DNA of 64,000 nt from contig NZ_JAUSZI010000002.1 in assembly GCF_030817415.1 (NCBI RefSeq), positions 6,076,001 through 6,140,000 on the forward strand. The letters run 5' to 3'. This DNA comes from Streptomyces umbrinus (GTDB lineage: Bacteria > Actinomycetota > Actinomycetes > Streptomycetales > Streptomycetaceae). Below are positions 33,151 through 42,089 of this stretch, piece by piece. The position numbers and the translations under genes are program-made. The notes under the pieces are model-generated. The model saw only the letters and a program-made list of their open reading frames with translations, was not told the origin of the DNA and ran no database searches. How positions within the stretch are numbered: position 1 is the first letter of the stretch; the number at the start of each line of letters is the position of its first letter.

Positions 33151-34451
33151 GCTCGTCCTCCTCCTCGGCGCTCACCCTCCCCGGTGACCCGCCCGGCGGG
33201 CGTCGCGCGGTCACGGTCTGGTCGGTCGGCGTCTCCGTCTACTTCGTCGCGGTCATCTTCCGTACGTCGCTGGGGGTGGCCGGCCTCGACGCCGCCGACC
33301 GCTTCCACGTCAACGCCTCCGCGCTCTCGACCTTCTCGATCCTGCAGCTCCTCGTCTACGCGGGCATGCAGATACCCGTCGGCCTGATGGTCGACCGGCT
33401 CGGCACCAAGAAGGTGCTGACCCTCGGCGTCGTCCTGTTCACGATCGGGCAGCTGGGCTTCGCGCTCTCGCCCTCGTACGGGATGGCGCTCGCCTCGCGC
33501 GCTCTGCTCGGATGCGGTGACGCGATGACGTTCATCAGCGTGCTGCGCCTCGGTTCGCGCTGGTTCCCGGCCCGGCGCGGGCCGATGGTCGCGCAGCTCG
33601 CGGGGCTCGTCGGCATGGCGGGCAACCTCGTCTCGACGCTCGTCATCGCCCGGCTGCTGCACGGCGTCGGCTGGACGGCCGCCTTCGCGGGCAGCTCGGT
33701 CGCAGGCGTGGTCGTCCTCGTCCTGATGCTGCTGTTCCTGAAGGACCACCCCGAGGGACACGAGCCGGAGCCCTTCCCGCACCACGGAGCCGCGTACGTA
33801 CGCCGCCAGATCGCGGCGTCCTGGCGGGAGCCCGGCACCCGGCTCGGGCTGTGGGTGCACTTCACGACGCAGTTCCCGGCGATGGTGTTCCTGTTGCTGT
33901 GGGGGCTGCCGTTCCTCGTCGAGGCCCAGGGCCTGTCACGGGCGGCGGCCGGGGAACTCCTCACGCTGGTCGTGCTCTCCAACATGCTCATCGGCCTCGT
34001 GTACGGGCAGATCGTCGCCCGGCACCATGCGGCGCGGCTGCCGCTGGCGCTCGGTACGGTGTTTTCGACGGCCGTCGTGTGGGGTGCGACGCTCGCCTAT
34101 CCCGCCGACCATGCGCCGATGTGGCTGCTGATCGTGCTGTGCGTGGTCCTCGGTGCGTGCGGGCCCGCGTCGATGCTTGGCTTCGACTTCGCGCGGCCCG
34201 CGAATCCGCCGGAGCGTCAGGGGACTGCCTCCGGCATCACCAACATGGGCGGTTTCGTCGCCTCCATGACGACGTTGTTCGCGATCGGGGTGCTTCTGGA
34301 TGCCACCGGGGGCGACTACTCGGTCGCGTTCTCCGTGGTGTTCGTTCTGCAGGCGTTCGGGGTCAGTCAGATACTGCGGTTGCGGAAGCAGGCGGCTCGG
34401 CGGGAGCGGCTGGTTGCCAGCCGGGTAGAGACGGTGCACGTTCCGGCGTAG
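33147..34451 (+). CDS. MFS transporter
   Basis: A 434-residue major facilitator with about twelve hydrophobic segments. The loop 2-3 motif is represented by GLMVDRLGTKKVLTLG, close to the MFS consensus GxxxDRxGRR. It is translationally coupled to the GntR regulator, which suggests inducible import or export of a small acid or amino-acid-like compound. The substrate cannot be predicted. Confidence 0.88.
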   Translation: MSSSSSSALTLPGDPPGGRRAVTVWSVGVSVYFVAVIFRTSLGVAGLDAADRFHVNASALSTFSILQLLVYAGMQIPVGLMVDRLGTKKVLTLGVVLFTIGQLGFALSPSYGMALASRALLGCGDAMTFISVLRLGSRWFPARRGPMVAQLAGLVGMAGNLVSTLVIARLLHGVGWTAAFAGSSVAGVVVLVLMLLFLKDHPEGHEPEPFPHHGAAYVRRQIAASWREPGTRLGLWVHFTTQFPAMVFLLLWGLPFLVEAQGLSRAAAGELLTLVVLSNMLIGLVYGQIVARHHAARLPLALGTVFSTAVVWGATLAYPADHAPMWLLIVLCVVLGACGPASMLGFDFARPANPPERQGTASGITNMGGFVASMTTLFAIGVLLDATGGDYSVAFSVVFVLQAFGVSQILRLRKQAARRERLVASRVETVHVPA

Positions 34452-34497
34452 GCCGGCCCGGTCTGGCCTGGCGGGGGTGGGGCGGGGTGGGTTTTCT

Positions 34498-34577
34498 CGC
34501 CCCCGCCGCCCCTTCCCGTCCCGAACCTGGGGCTCCGCCCCAGACCCCGCTCCTCAAACGCCGGAGGGGCTGAATTC
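34498..34577. repeat. Intergenic repeat, family B, short copy
   Basis: It contains a hairpin CTGGGGC-TCC-GCCCCAG (34527-34543) followed by CTCCTCAAACGCCGGAGGGG. The same arrangement recurs in longer form at 36407-36554. Such elements are found between genes in many Streptomyces chromosomes. Confidence 0.65.
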
Positions 34578-34598
34578 GGCGCTGGACGAGCCCTGCAA

Positions 34599-35423
34599 TC
34601 AGGGTGTGACCGCGAAGTTCCTCAGGATTGCCGCTGTCAGTTCCGGGTCGCCCTCCGTCTTGAGGCGGTCTGCCACCGCCTCCGGGGTTACGCGGCCGCA
34701 GGCCAGGCGGAAGTAGGTTTCCCAGTCGAGGGTGAGGGTGGCGGCGGGGCCGAGGGAGGGGGCACCGTCTATCGAGCCGACGCCCTCGGCGTCGACGCGG
34801 ACCGTGCGCAGGAATTCGAGAGGGCCGTGGACATCGAAGACGACCGCCGAGTTCGGCGGGGCGCCGGCGTCCTTGGCGACGACCTTCGGGAGCCTGCTGA
34901 GCAGCACGTCGCGGGCGACGTACGCGCCGGGGGAGTCGAGGTTGCCCGGCCGGCCGAGGGCGGTGCGCAGGTCCTGCTCGTGCACCCAGAGGTCGTACGC
35001 CCGGTTGCGCATGGATTCTTCGAGCGTGACCTCGGTGCTGAGCGGGCCGCGCACGAGGGCGTCCGGCTGCCGCGACTCGTTCCGCAGCTGGCGGTTGCGG
35101 CGGATGATCGTGTACTCCAGCTCGGAGGTCATCTCCGGGGCGGTGTGGTGACGGCGTACGTCGACCTGCATCTCCATGTACCGCTGGTGTTCGTTCGTCA
35201 CGTGGTACAGGTCGCGGGGGAGCGTGTGGATCGGCCGGGGGTCGCCCAGCATCTCGCAGTCGAGGCCGATGACATGCGAGACGAGGTCGCGCACCGACCA
35301 GCCTGGGCAGGGAGTCCGCCGGTTCCATTCCCCCTCCACCAGCGGCGACACCAGTTCGGATATCGCGTCGATGGAGTGGGTCCAGGCGTCGGCGTAGGAC
35401 TGAAGGCTGGGATGCAGACTCAC
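34599..35423 (-). CDS. Maleylpyruvate isomerase/mycothiol-dependent family protein
   Basis: A 274-residue protein of the DinB-like, mycothiol-dependent maleylpyruvate isomerase superfamily. The N-terminal four-helix bundle has the PCPGWSVRDLVSHVIGLDCE signature with the metal-binding histidine, and DLWVHEQDLRTALG supplies the second and third ligands. The C-terminal part is an MDMPI-type alpha/beta domain. These enzymes use mycothiol, the actinobacterial thiol. The actual substrate is unknown and no gentisate-pathway genes are near. Confidence 0.85.
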   Translation of the reverse strand: MSLHPSLQSYADAWTHSIDAISELVSPLVEGEWNRRTPCPGWSVRDLVSHVIGLDCEMLGDPRPIHTLPRDLYHVTNEHQRYMEMQVDVRRHHTAPEMTSELEYTIIRRNRQLRNESRQPDALVRGPLSTEVTLEESMRNRAYDLWVHEQDLRTALGRPGNLDSPGAYVARDVLLSRLPKVVAKDAGAPPNSAVVFDVHGPLEFLRTVRVDAEGVGSIDGAPSLGPAATLTLDWETYFRLACGRVTPEAVADRLKTEGDPELTAAILRNFAVTP

Positions 35424-35577
35424 GGAACGGGACCCCTCGGGCGGTTGGACGCGGGCAGTGCACAGTCAGCGGGTGTCTTGGGACGCTAAGTTACGCTGCT
35501 GTGAGGCACCCCGGCAGTGCTTTCGTGTGACGATCGTAGGCCCGTATCAAAGGCTCGAATGCCAGGACGGTGGTAGT

Positions 35578-36373
35578 GTGCGCGCCTCCCTGCTCCAGAT
35601 CGCTGTGGACGAGGGCGAATCGATCGACTCCCGCAGGGAGCGTGTCGCCTCGCTGGTACGGGAACAGGCCGGTGCCGACCTGGTCGTGCTGCCCGAACTG
35701 TGGACGACGGGGGCCTTCGCCTTCGAGTCGTTCAGTGCCGAGGCGGAGCCGCTCGAAGGGCCCACGTACGACGTGATGGCCAAGGCGGCGAGCGACGCGG
35801 GTGTCTGGTTGCACGCGGGTTCGATTCCCGAGCGGGATCCTGAGGGGCCGCTCTACAACACCTCCCTCGTCTTCTCCCCCGCCGGTGAACTGGCCGCCGC
35901 CTATCGGAAGATCCATCGGTTCGGCTTCGACAAGGGTGAGGCCGTGTTGATGGGGGCGGGGGCGGAGCTGGTGACGGTCCCGGTTGCCTGAGACCGTCGT
36001 TGGGCTCGCCACCTGTTATGACCTCCGCTTCCCCGAGCTGTTCCGCGGTCTCGTCGACGCGGGCGCCGAGACCCTGGTGATTCCGGCGGGCTGGCCGGAG
36101 CGTCGCAGGGCGCACTGGACGCTGCTGGCCCAGGCGCGGGCGGTCGAGAACCAGGCCTTCGTGCTTGCTTGTGGAACGGCCGGTACGCACGCGGGGGTTC
36201 CGCAGGCCGGTCACTCGATCGTGGTCGATCCTTGGGGTGAGGTGCTGGCGGAGGCGGGTGCGGGTGAGGAGGTCCTCTCCGTGGAGTTCGATCCCGCGAA
36301 GGTCGGTGCGACTCGGGGGCAGTTTCCTGTGTTGAGGGATCGGGTGCTGGGGGTTGAGCGTCCTCGCGGGTGA
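35578..36373 (+). pseudogene. Carbon-nitrogen hydrolase split by a one-base insertion
   Basis: The first frame (GTG 35578 to a stop at 35991) carries the catalytic glutamate in VVLPELWTTG and the lysine in YRKIHRFGF. The next frame begins at once with LPETVVGLATCYDLRFPEL, which carries the catalytic cysteine. An extra G in CCCGGTTGCC at 35982-35983 separates them. Without it the gene encodes a normal nitrilase-superfamily amidohydrolase of 264 residues. As read, no single product has the full E-K-C triad. Sequencing error is possible because both halves are otherwise well conserved. Confidence 0.8.
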
Positions 36374-36406
36374 GCTGCCTGGCGGGGGTGGCACCGGTCC
36401 TTCTTT

Positions 36407-36554
36407 CGCCCCCGCCGCCCCTGCCCATTCCCGTCCCTTTTCGGGGGCCGGCCCCCGAACCCCCGCTCCTCAAACGCCGGAGGGGCTGAATTTCAGTGGG
36501 GGTCTGGGGGCGTCAGCCCCCAGGGGAAGGGAATGGGTAGGGGCGGCGGGGGCG
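36407..36554. repeat. Large inverted repeat, family B, long copy
   Basis: Outer arms of 26 bp (36407-36432 and 36529-36554) are inverted with one mismatch. Inside are a perfect 20-bp palindrome (36440-36459) and the CTCCTCAAACGCCGGAGGGG core shared with 34498-34577. The element looks like a non-coding palindromic unit of about 150 bp. Confidence 0.7.
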
Positions 36555-36565
36555 AGGAAACCGCT

Positions 36566-37060
36566 TCAGTCCGAGTCCCGTTCTCTCTCCGCCAGGTGGA
36601 TCACGCATACCGCCACCGCGATCAGCAGGGCAGGGTCCGCGTCGTCGCGTACGACCTCGACGCCGTAGGTCTCCCGGACCCGCAGCCACCGGCGGGAGAT
36701 GTGGGCGAGGAGTTCGCCGTCGTACTCGACGACGAACTCACGGTCGAGGATCTTGCCGCTGACGTCGAGCTCGGTCCCGTCGGCGAGGGCCACGCGGTAG
36801 TGGTTGCGGAGGAGCGACAGCCGCTTGCGGCGGATGGTCGCCAGCGGCTCACCGTCCCGCTCGATGACCATCGTGTCCCGCAGGGCGAGCATCTTCTTGT
36901 GGATGTCGATCAGCACCCGCCCCTGCGCGTCCTTCAGCTCGAAGGTGTCCCGCAGCCGCATCGCCTTGCCGTCGACGAGGAAGGCCTTGCGGCCGTGCTC
37001 GTCCTCGATCCAGTAGTCGTCACCGATGCCCAGGAGCCGGTCGCGTACGAGGAATTTCAT
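36566..37060 (-). CDS. LURP-one-related/tubby-like fold protein
   Basis: A 164-residue protein with repeated short beta-strand patterns (VRDRLLGIGDDYWIEDEHGR, then GVEVV near the end) of the LURP-one-related, tubby C-terminal-like fold. Bacterial members are small cytoplasmic proteins of unknown function, perhaps lipid or phosphoinositide binding. Its ATG overlaps the stop of the AraC-type regulator by ATGA, so the two form an operon. Confidence 0.85.
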   Translation of the reverse strand: MKFLVRDRLLGIGDDYWIEDEHGRKAFLVDGKAMRLRDTFELKDAQGRVLIDIHKKMLALRDTMVIERDGEPLATIRRKRLSLLRNHYRVALADGTELDVSGKILDREFVVEYDGELLAHISRRWLRVRETYGVEVVRDDADPALLIAVAVCVIHLAERERDSD

Positions 37061-38097
37061 GCTCTTAGCGGTTCCCCGGCAGCAGGTCCGAAACGCCGTC
37101 GGTAGGCCGACGGGCTGAGCCCGGTCTCGCGGCGCAGCCGGGCCCGCAGGTTGGCGGCGGTGCCGAGACCGCTGCGTGCCGCGACGACGTCCAGTCGTTC
37201 CTCGCCGCGTTCGATGAGCCGGCAGGCCAGCGCCACCCGTTCGCCCGTCAGCCACGCCAGTGGGGTCGTGCCCAGCTGGGCACGGAAGCGGCGGTGGAGC
37301 GTGGCGGGCGACACGGCCGCGTGCGTCGCGAGGTCCGCGACCGTCAGCGGTTCGCCGATCCGGGCCTGCGCCCAGGCCAGCAGCGGCGTCAGCGACTCGT
37401 CCCGTACGTCGGGCAGGGGGCGTTCGACGAACTGCCGCTGCCCGCCGTCGCGATGGGCGGCGAAGACGAGCCGCCGGGACACGGCGTTCGCGATCTCGGC
37501 GCCGTGGTCGCGGCGCACGATGTGCAGCCCGAGGTCGAGCGCGGCCGCGCTGCCTGCCGCCGTCAGCACGTCGCCTTCGTCGACGAAGAGCACGTCCGGC
37601 TCCAGGAGGACCTTCGGGTGGAGTTCCCGGAAGAGGTCGGCCCAGCGCCAGTGCGTGGTGGCCCGGCGCCCGTCCAGGATTCCGGCCTCGGCGAGCGCGA
37701 AGCTCCCGGTGCACAGGCTCACGACGCGGGCCCCGCGGGCGTGCGTGCGCCGGACGGCGTCGAGTACGGCTTCACCGCGCGGCACGACGTTGTCGGGGCG
37801 GCCGGGGACGACGAGGGTGTCCACGCCGTCCACCGCGTCGAGCCCGGGCACCCCGCTCAGCGTGAAGAAGCCGTGGTTCATACGGACCCCGGGGGTGGGG
37901 GTGCACAGCGTCAGCTCGTACAGCGGCTGGGGCAGGCCGAGTTCGGGCCTCGGCAGTCCGAACAGCTCGGTCGCGACGCCCACTTCGAAAGGGTTGGTGC
38001 CCTCGTCGACGATCACCGCGACGCGGTGCGGCCGGAGTCCAGGAGATGGAGCCGGAGCCAGAGGCGGAGTCGGGTGCTGCGAGGATCCTTGCGACAT
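37057..38097 (-). CDS. GlxA-type AraC-family regulator with DJ-1/PfpI domain
   Basis: A 346-residue regulator: an N-terminal DJ-1/PfpI amidase-like domain (about residues 25-195, with VVSLCTGSFALAEAGILDGR around the nucleophile-like cysteine) and a C-terminal AraC double helix-turn-helix (LATHAAVSPATLHRRFRAQL and the SAYRRRF end). GlxA-type proteins use the first domain as a sensor. It is followed by the LURP-one gene and is divergent from a small cupin gene only about 50 bp away, which it may control. Confidence 0.9.
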   Translation of the reverse strand: MSQGSSQHPTPPLAPAPSPGLRPHRVAVIVDEGTNPFEVGVATELFGLPRPELGLPQPLYELTLCTPTPGVRMNHGFFTLSGVPGLDAVDGVDTLVVPGRPDNVVPRGEAVLDAVRRTHARGARVVSLCTGSFALAEAGILDGRRATTHWRWADLFRELHPKVLLEPDVLFVDEGDVLTAAGSAAALDLGLHIVRRDHGAEIANAVSRRLVFAAHRDGGQRQFVERPLPDVRDESLTPLLAWAQARIGEPLTVADLATHAAVSPATLHRRFRAQLGTTPLAWLTGERVALACRLIERGEERLDVVAARSGLGTAANLRARLRRETGLSPSAYRRRFGPAAGEPLRA

Positions 38098-38149
38098 GTG
38101 CGATTTCTAGCACTCGTACGCCCGGGCCGTCCCGCCGCACGATGAACCC

Positions 38150-38551
38150 ATGGCCAAGAACAACGAACCCGTCTCCCTCGCCGTCGCGCTCGCCTCCTTC
38201 GAGGACCTGTGGAGCCCGCGCATCGTCACCGCCGTCAACGACTACGACGTACGCCTCGCGAAGGTCGAGGGCGAGCACGTCTGGCACACCCACGACCACA
38301 CCGACGAGTTCTTCCTGGTCGTGGAGGGCGAACTGCGCATCGCCCTGCGCGAGCCCGGCGGCGAGCGCACGGTGGTCCTGCCCAAGGGGTCGCTCTTCAC
38401 GGTCCCGCGCGGCACCGAGCACAAGCCGAGTTCACCCTCCGGCGCGGCGATCCTCGTCATCGAGCCCACCGGCACGCTGTCGGTCGGGGACCGCCACGAG
38501 GAGGTCCCCGACCATGTGGACGCCACCACCGGGCACGTGCTGAACAGCTGA
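38150..38551 (+). CDS. Small cupin protein
   Basis: A 133-residue single-domain cupin. The first motif is HVWHTHDHTDEFFLVVEGEL with HxH and E metal ligands, and the second is FTVPRGTEHKPSSP with the final histidine. It is the normal size for stand-alone cupins, which may be isomerases, dioxygenases or sugar-binding proteins. It is divergent from the GlxA-type regulator. Confidence 0.85.
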   Translation: MAKNNEPVSLAVALASFEDLWSPRIVTAVNDYDVRLAKVEGEHVWHTHDHTDEFFLVVEGELRIALREPGGERTVVLPKGSLFTVPRGTEHKPSSPSGAAILVIEPTGTLSVGDRHEEVPDHVDATTGHVLNS

Positions 38552-38632
38552 TTCGGACGGCGGCCGGATGCCGTGACCGTCGACGGTCGGATGCCGGAGC
38601 CGTCGGTGGTCAGATGCTGCGGCCGTCGGTGA

Positions 38633-38878
38633 TCAGGCGCCGTAACCGTCGCTGTACCCGCCGCGGTTGCGCTGCTCCTCGGTGACCACCGGTGTGGTGG
38701 GCGGCACCACGACCCGGCGCCGCTTGGCGATGCTGCTGAACGTCGCCACACCGATCAGACCGACGATCATGAAGATGATGCCGACCAGGTCGAGGTTGAC
38801 CCCCTGCATGTCCCAGTCGGTCGCGAACGTGAGGATCGCCCCTGCGGCGATCAGAATGATGCACCCGCCCAGGCCCAT
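38633..38878 (-). CDS. DUF6458-type small membrane protein
   Basis: An 81-residue protein with two transmembrane helices (GGCIILIAAGAILTFAT and LVGIIFMIVGLIGVATF) and an R-rich, then polar tail, matching the DUF6458 pattern seen across actinobacteria. ATG 38878 has AGGAGG eight bases upstream. Function unknown. Confidence 0.8.
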   Translation of the reverse strand: MGLGGCIILIAAGAILTFATDWDMQGVNLDLVGIIFMIVGLIGVATFSSIAKRRRVVVPPTTPVVTEEQRNRGGYSDGYGA

Positions 38879-39050
38879 GGGTGTCGCCTCCTGTTTGAAA
38901 CACAGTTCGTTCCGGGCCCGGAGACCGTGCGGTTCCCGGGTCCGAGGCGAGTACCCGGACCCGGTCCCTCCATGCAGGGGAGATCTCCGCGGGCGGATGA
39001 GGCGGGACGGACCAGGGAGATTGGCCAGGGAGACCGATCAGGGAGACGGG

Positions 39051-40372
39051 TCAGGGGAGTTGGACGAAGACCGGTTCGCTGTACGCGGCCTGCCAGTCGG
39101 CGCTTCCCGCGAAGTACGCCCGGTAGTGGCCCTGTCCGGCGGGCGCGGCGAACGTGCCCTGGAACAGGGAGCCTTCCTGCGGGTCGCCGAAGCCGGGTAC
39201 GACCGCCGTCACCGTCGTCCAGCCGGTGGCGCCGTCGGCCGAGTACTGGATCTGCACCTTGTTGTCGGCGTCCGAGGGCGTGCTCTCGCCGGTGTAGAGG
39301 CGTCCCTGGGCGGTGAGCCGGGAGTTCGTGCCGACGGTCACGGCGAAGGAACCGATGGAGGCGGCGCGAGCGACCTCGACCTTCAGGGGCTCCTCCGCGC
39401 TCGCGTCGAGGTACGTGCCCGGGAGGACGTTGACCTGCACGGTGCCGGAGCGGGGCATCAGCAGCTCTCCGGAGAACCGGCCCTCGGCGTCGGTGACGGG
39501 CCGCACCGCGGCGGCTCCCGAGTCGGTGCTCCACAGCGCGCGGACCGTGGCCCCGGCAAGCGGCCGCCAGTCGTCGTCGATCCACACCTCGGCGCGGCCC
39601 GAGACCGTCACGGGCTCGCCCTCGACGGTGCTCAGCTCGTCGGTGTCGAGCAGTACCCGGGTGCCGACCTGACCGGCGACACGGAGACCGTCGCGCCGTC
39701 CTGGGACCCCGGTGCGGCCAGTTGGAGCCACGGAGAGACGCTGCCCCCGCCGTCGTACGTGTGCGCGTACGCGGTGGAGAACCGGCCGTCGGCGTCCGTG
39801 CTCGCCGAGACGGTCTCGCCCGTGTTCGAGGTCGCGATCTCGACGGCGTTGTCCGCGGCGGGAGTCGTCTCCCCGGTACGCGGGTCCGTGATCGTGTACC
39901 GGCCGGACACGGAGATCTGTTGGTGGCCGAAGTCGGGGTGCTCCGGCGTGACCTCGAAGTCGTGAAGGTCGGCCGTGCGCCAGTACTCGAATCCGGCGGC
40001 GCTCTGTGTCGTGGAGGTGTCCCCGTCGGCGTCGGTCAGGTCGACGACGATGCGGTAGGTGCCCAGCTCGGCGAGGCGCAGCGGGGCGGTCGCCGTCCAG
40101 CGGCCGTCCGACTCGCTCCCCGAGCCGAGGGCGAACTCGCTGACGGTGGCGACCTCTTCGGAGCTTCCCCCGGCATACAGATGAGCGGTGATCGAGGTGA
40201 TGGCGCTGTCCGAGCGCGCGGTCACCGAGACCAGGCCGGTGGACTGTTCGCCGGTGCCGCCCGCGACCACCAGCTCGGGTGCGGTCGTCGCGGCGGACGC
40301 CGTCGGAACCGGCCCCAGCAGCAGTCCGGCCGCGACCGACGCGCAGGCGAGCAGCATGGAACGCCGTCTCAT
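39051..40372 (-). pseudogene. Secreted beta-sandwich protein, frameshifted
   Basis: ATG 40372 starts a signal peptide (MRRRSMLLACASVAAGLLLG, then PVPTASA). The frame encodes Ig-like beta-rich sequence up to GSQDGATVSV near 39690 and then runs out of frame. The continuation, VAGQVGTRVLLDTDELSTVE to the end at 39051, lies in another frame and is equally well conserved in composition. One missing base near 39685-39695 explains the split; the repaired product would have 440 residues. It is probably an extracellular or surface protein of unknown function. Confidence 0.7.
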
Positions 40373-40510
40373 ATCAAGTCCCCCCGTGGGCAAGATGTTC
40401 GACCAAGGTGTTTCACCGGGTGATTGACCACGGTGATTGATCAAGACGGCATCGTATGGCGGAGGGGCCTGTCATGAACAGGTTCAAAACTGGGCCCACC
40501 TGAGGCAGCT

Positions 40511-41809
40511 CTATCCCTCCAGGAACCCCACCAGTGAGTTCGCCAGCAGGAACGGGTCGGTGGCGCCGCAGAGTTCGCGGGCGCTGTGCATCGAGAGGAT
40601 GGCCACGCCGATGTCGACCGTCTTGATGCCGTGGCGGGCGGCGGTGATGGGGCCGATGGTGGTGCCGCAGGGCATGGAGTTGTTGGAGACGAACGTCTGG
40701 AAGGGCACGTCGGCCTTCTCGCAGGCGGCGGCCCACACGGCGCGGCCCGAACCGTCCGTCGCGTAGCGGTTGTTGACGTTCACCTTGAGGATCGGGCCGC
40801 CGCCCGCGCGCGGGTGGTGCGTCGGGTCGTGCCGCTCGGCGTAGTTCGGGTGGACGGCGTGACCGGTGTCGGAGGAGAGGCAGACCGTGCCGGCGAAGGC
40901 GCGGGCCCTGTCCTCGTACGAGCCGCCGCGCGCGAACACCGAACGCTCCAGCACGCTGCCCAGCAGTGGCCCGTCCGCTCCCGTGTCCGACTGCGAGCCG
41001 TTCTCCTCGTGGTCGAACGCCGCGAGGACCGGGATGTAGGAGAGGGGCTCGTCGGCCGTCGCCACGGCCGTCAGCGCGGCCGTACCTGCGTGCACGGACA
41101 GCAGGTTGTCCATGCGCGGGCCCGCGAGCAGCTCCTTGTCGCGGCCCAGGTAGGCGGGCGGTTCGATGGAGTGCACCATCAGGTCCCAGCCGGTGGTCTC
41201 GCCCTCGGTGAGCCCCGACTCCTCCTCCAGGAAGCGGATCAGGTCGCCGTCGCGCACGTCGTTGCCCAGGCCCCAGATGGGCTGCAGATGCCGCTGCTTG
41301 TCGAGCTTGAGGCCGTCCGAGGTGACGGACCGGTCCAGGTGGATGGCGAGCTGGGGCACGCGCAGCAGCGGCCGGTCGATGTTCACGAGCCGCGTCGAGC
41401 CGTCCCGGAGCGACAGCCGTCCGGCGAGGCCCAGGTCCCGGTCGAGCCAGGAGTTGAGGAGCGGGCCGCCGTAGACCTCGACCGCGACCTGGCGCCAGCC
41501 GTGCGCACCGCTGTCCGGGCGCGGTTTCACCCGCAGGTTGGGGGAGTCGGTGTGCGCCCCGACGATGCGGAAGGCGGTGTGCGGCTCGGCGCCCTCCGGC
41601 ACGTACCAGGCGACGATCGCGCCCCCGCGCAGCACGTACTTTCCACCGCTCGTCCCGTCCCACGCGTCGGTCTCCGCGACCTGCCGGAAGCCCGCCTTCT
41701 CCAGCCGCTCGGCGGCGTTCGCCACGGCGTGGTACGGGGACGGGCTCGCCGCCAGGAAGGACATGAGGTCGTCGGTGTGTCCGCGGTCGAAGCGTGGGGG
41801 TGTGCGCAT
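40511..41809 (-). CDS. M18-family aminopeptidase
   Basis: A 432-residue metallo-aminopeptidase of family M18. Zinc-site motifs are visible: RIVGAHTDSPNLRVKP with the first histidine, AGPRMDNLLS, FDHEENGSQS with the catalytic glutamates, and SMPCGTTIGP and SMHSARE near the C-terminus. Length and motif order agree with bacterial M18 enzymes that release N-terminal acidic or neutral residues from peptides in the cytoplasm. It is monocistronic. Confidence 0.9.
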   Translation of the reverse strand: MRTPPRFDRGHTDDLMSFLAASPSPYHAVANAAERLEKAGFRQVAETDAWDGTSGGKYVLRGGAIVAWYVPEGAEPHTAFRIVGAHTDSPNLRVKPRPDSGAHGWRQVAVEVYGGPLLNSWLDRDLGLAGRLSLRDGSTRLVNIDRPLLRVPQLAIHLDRSVTSDGLKLDKQRHLQPIWGLGNDVRDGDLIRFLEEESGLTEGETTGWDLMVHSIEPPAYLGRDKELLAGPRMDNLLSVHAGTAALTAVATADEPLSYIPVLAAFDHEENGSQSDTGADGPLLGSVLERSVFARGGSYEDRARAFAGTVCLSSDTGHAVHPNYAERHDPTHHPRAGGGPILKVNVNNRYATDGSGRAVWAAACEKADVPFQTFVSNNSMPCGTTIGPITAARHGIKTVDIGVAILSMHSARELCGATDPFLLANSLVGFLEG

Positions 41810-41828
41810 GGGTTCACCTTAACGACGT

Positions 41829-41866
41829 ACGAAGGCCCGCTCCCGGGGATGGGAACGGGCCTTCGT
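41829..41866. terminator. Hairpin upstream of the aminopeptidase gene
   Basis: ACGAAGGCCCG and CGGGCCTTCGT form an 11-bp stem 20 bp before the aminopeptidase start. On the minus strand it could end readthrough from the acyl-CoA dehydrogenase or act in the leader. Confidence 0.5.
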
Positions 41867-41935
41867 GAGGGGTGTGTACAGACGGTGGGACGGGTCCGGA
41901 CGTTCGGCGCGAACGTGACGGCTCACGGCCCGAGC

Positions 41936-42024
41936 GCCGACCCTGCAGGTGCGTGAACGCCGACCCTGCGGGTGCGTGAACGCCGACCCTGCGGGTGCGT
42001 GAACGCCGACCCTGCGGGTGCGTG
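41936..42024. repeat. Tandem 23-bp repeat, about 3.9 units
   Basis: Units GCCGACCCTGCGGGTGCGTG+AAC start at 41936, 41959, 41982 and 42005. The first has one substitution and the last is incomplete. The block is intergenic. Confidence 0.85.
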
Positions 42025-42027
42025 GGG

Positions 42028-42054
42028 GCTGGTCGCGCAGTTCCCCGCGCCCCT
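42028..42054. repeat. Intergenic repeat, family A, half copy
   Basis: GCTGGTCGCGCAGTTCCCCG followed by CGCCCCT is the left arm of the element that is complete at 31227-31274. It directly follows the tandem repeat and precedes the terminator hairpin. Confidence 0.65.
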
Positions 42055-42089
42055 GAAGAAGGGCGGGGCTGCGCCCCGCCCTTCTTCAG
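42053..42089. terminator. 17-bp hairpin terminator of the acyl-CoA dehydrogenase gene
   Basis: CTGAAGAAGGGCGGGGC and GCCCCGCCCTTCTTCAG flank a three-base loop. The hairpin includes the stop codon region of the acyl-CoA dehydrogenase gene on the minus strand. Confidence 0.75.

Noticed and set aside
41936..42024. Possible CRISPR or iteron array
   Set aside because: The 23-bp units are strictly tandem with no spacers, and no replication gene is near.
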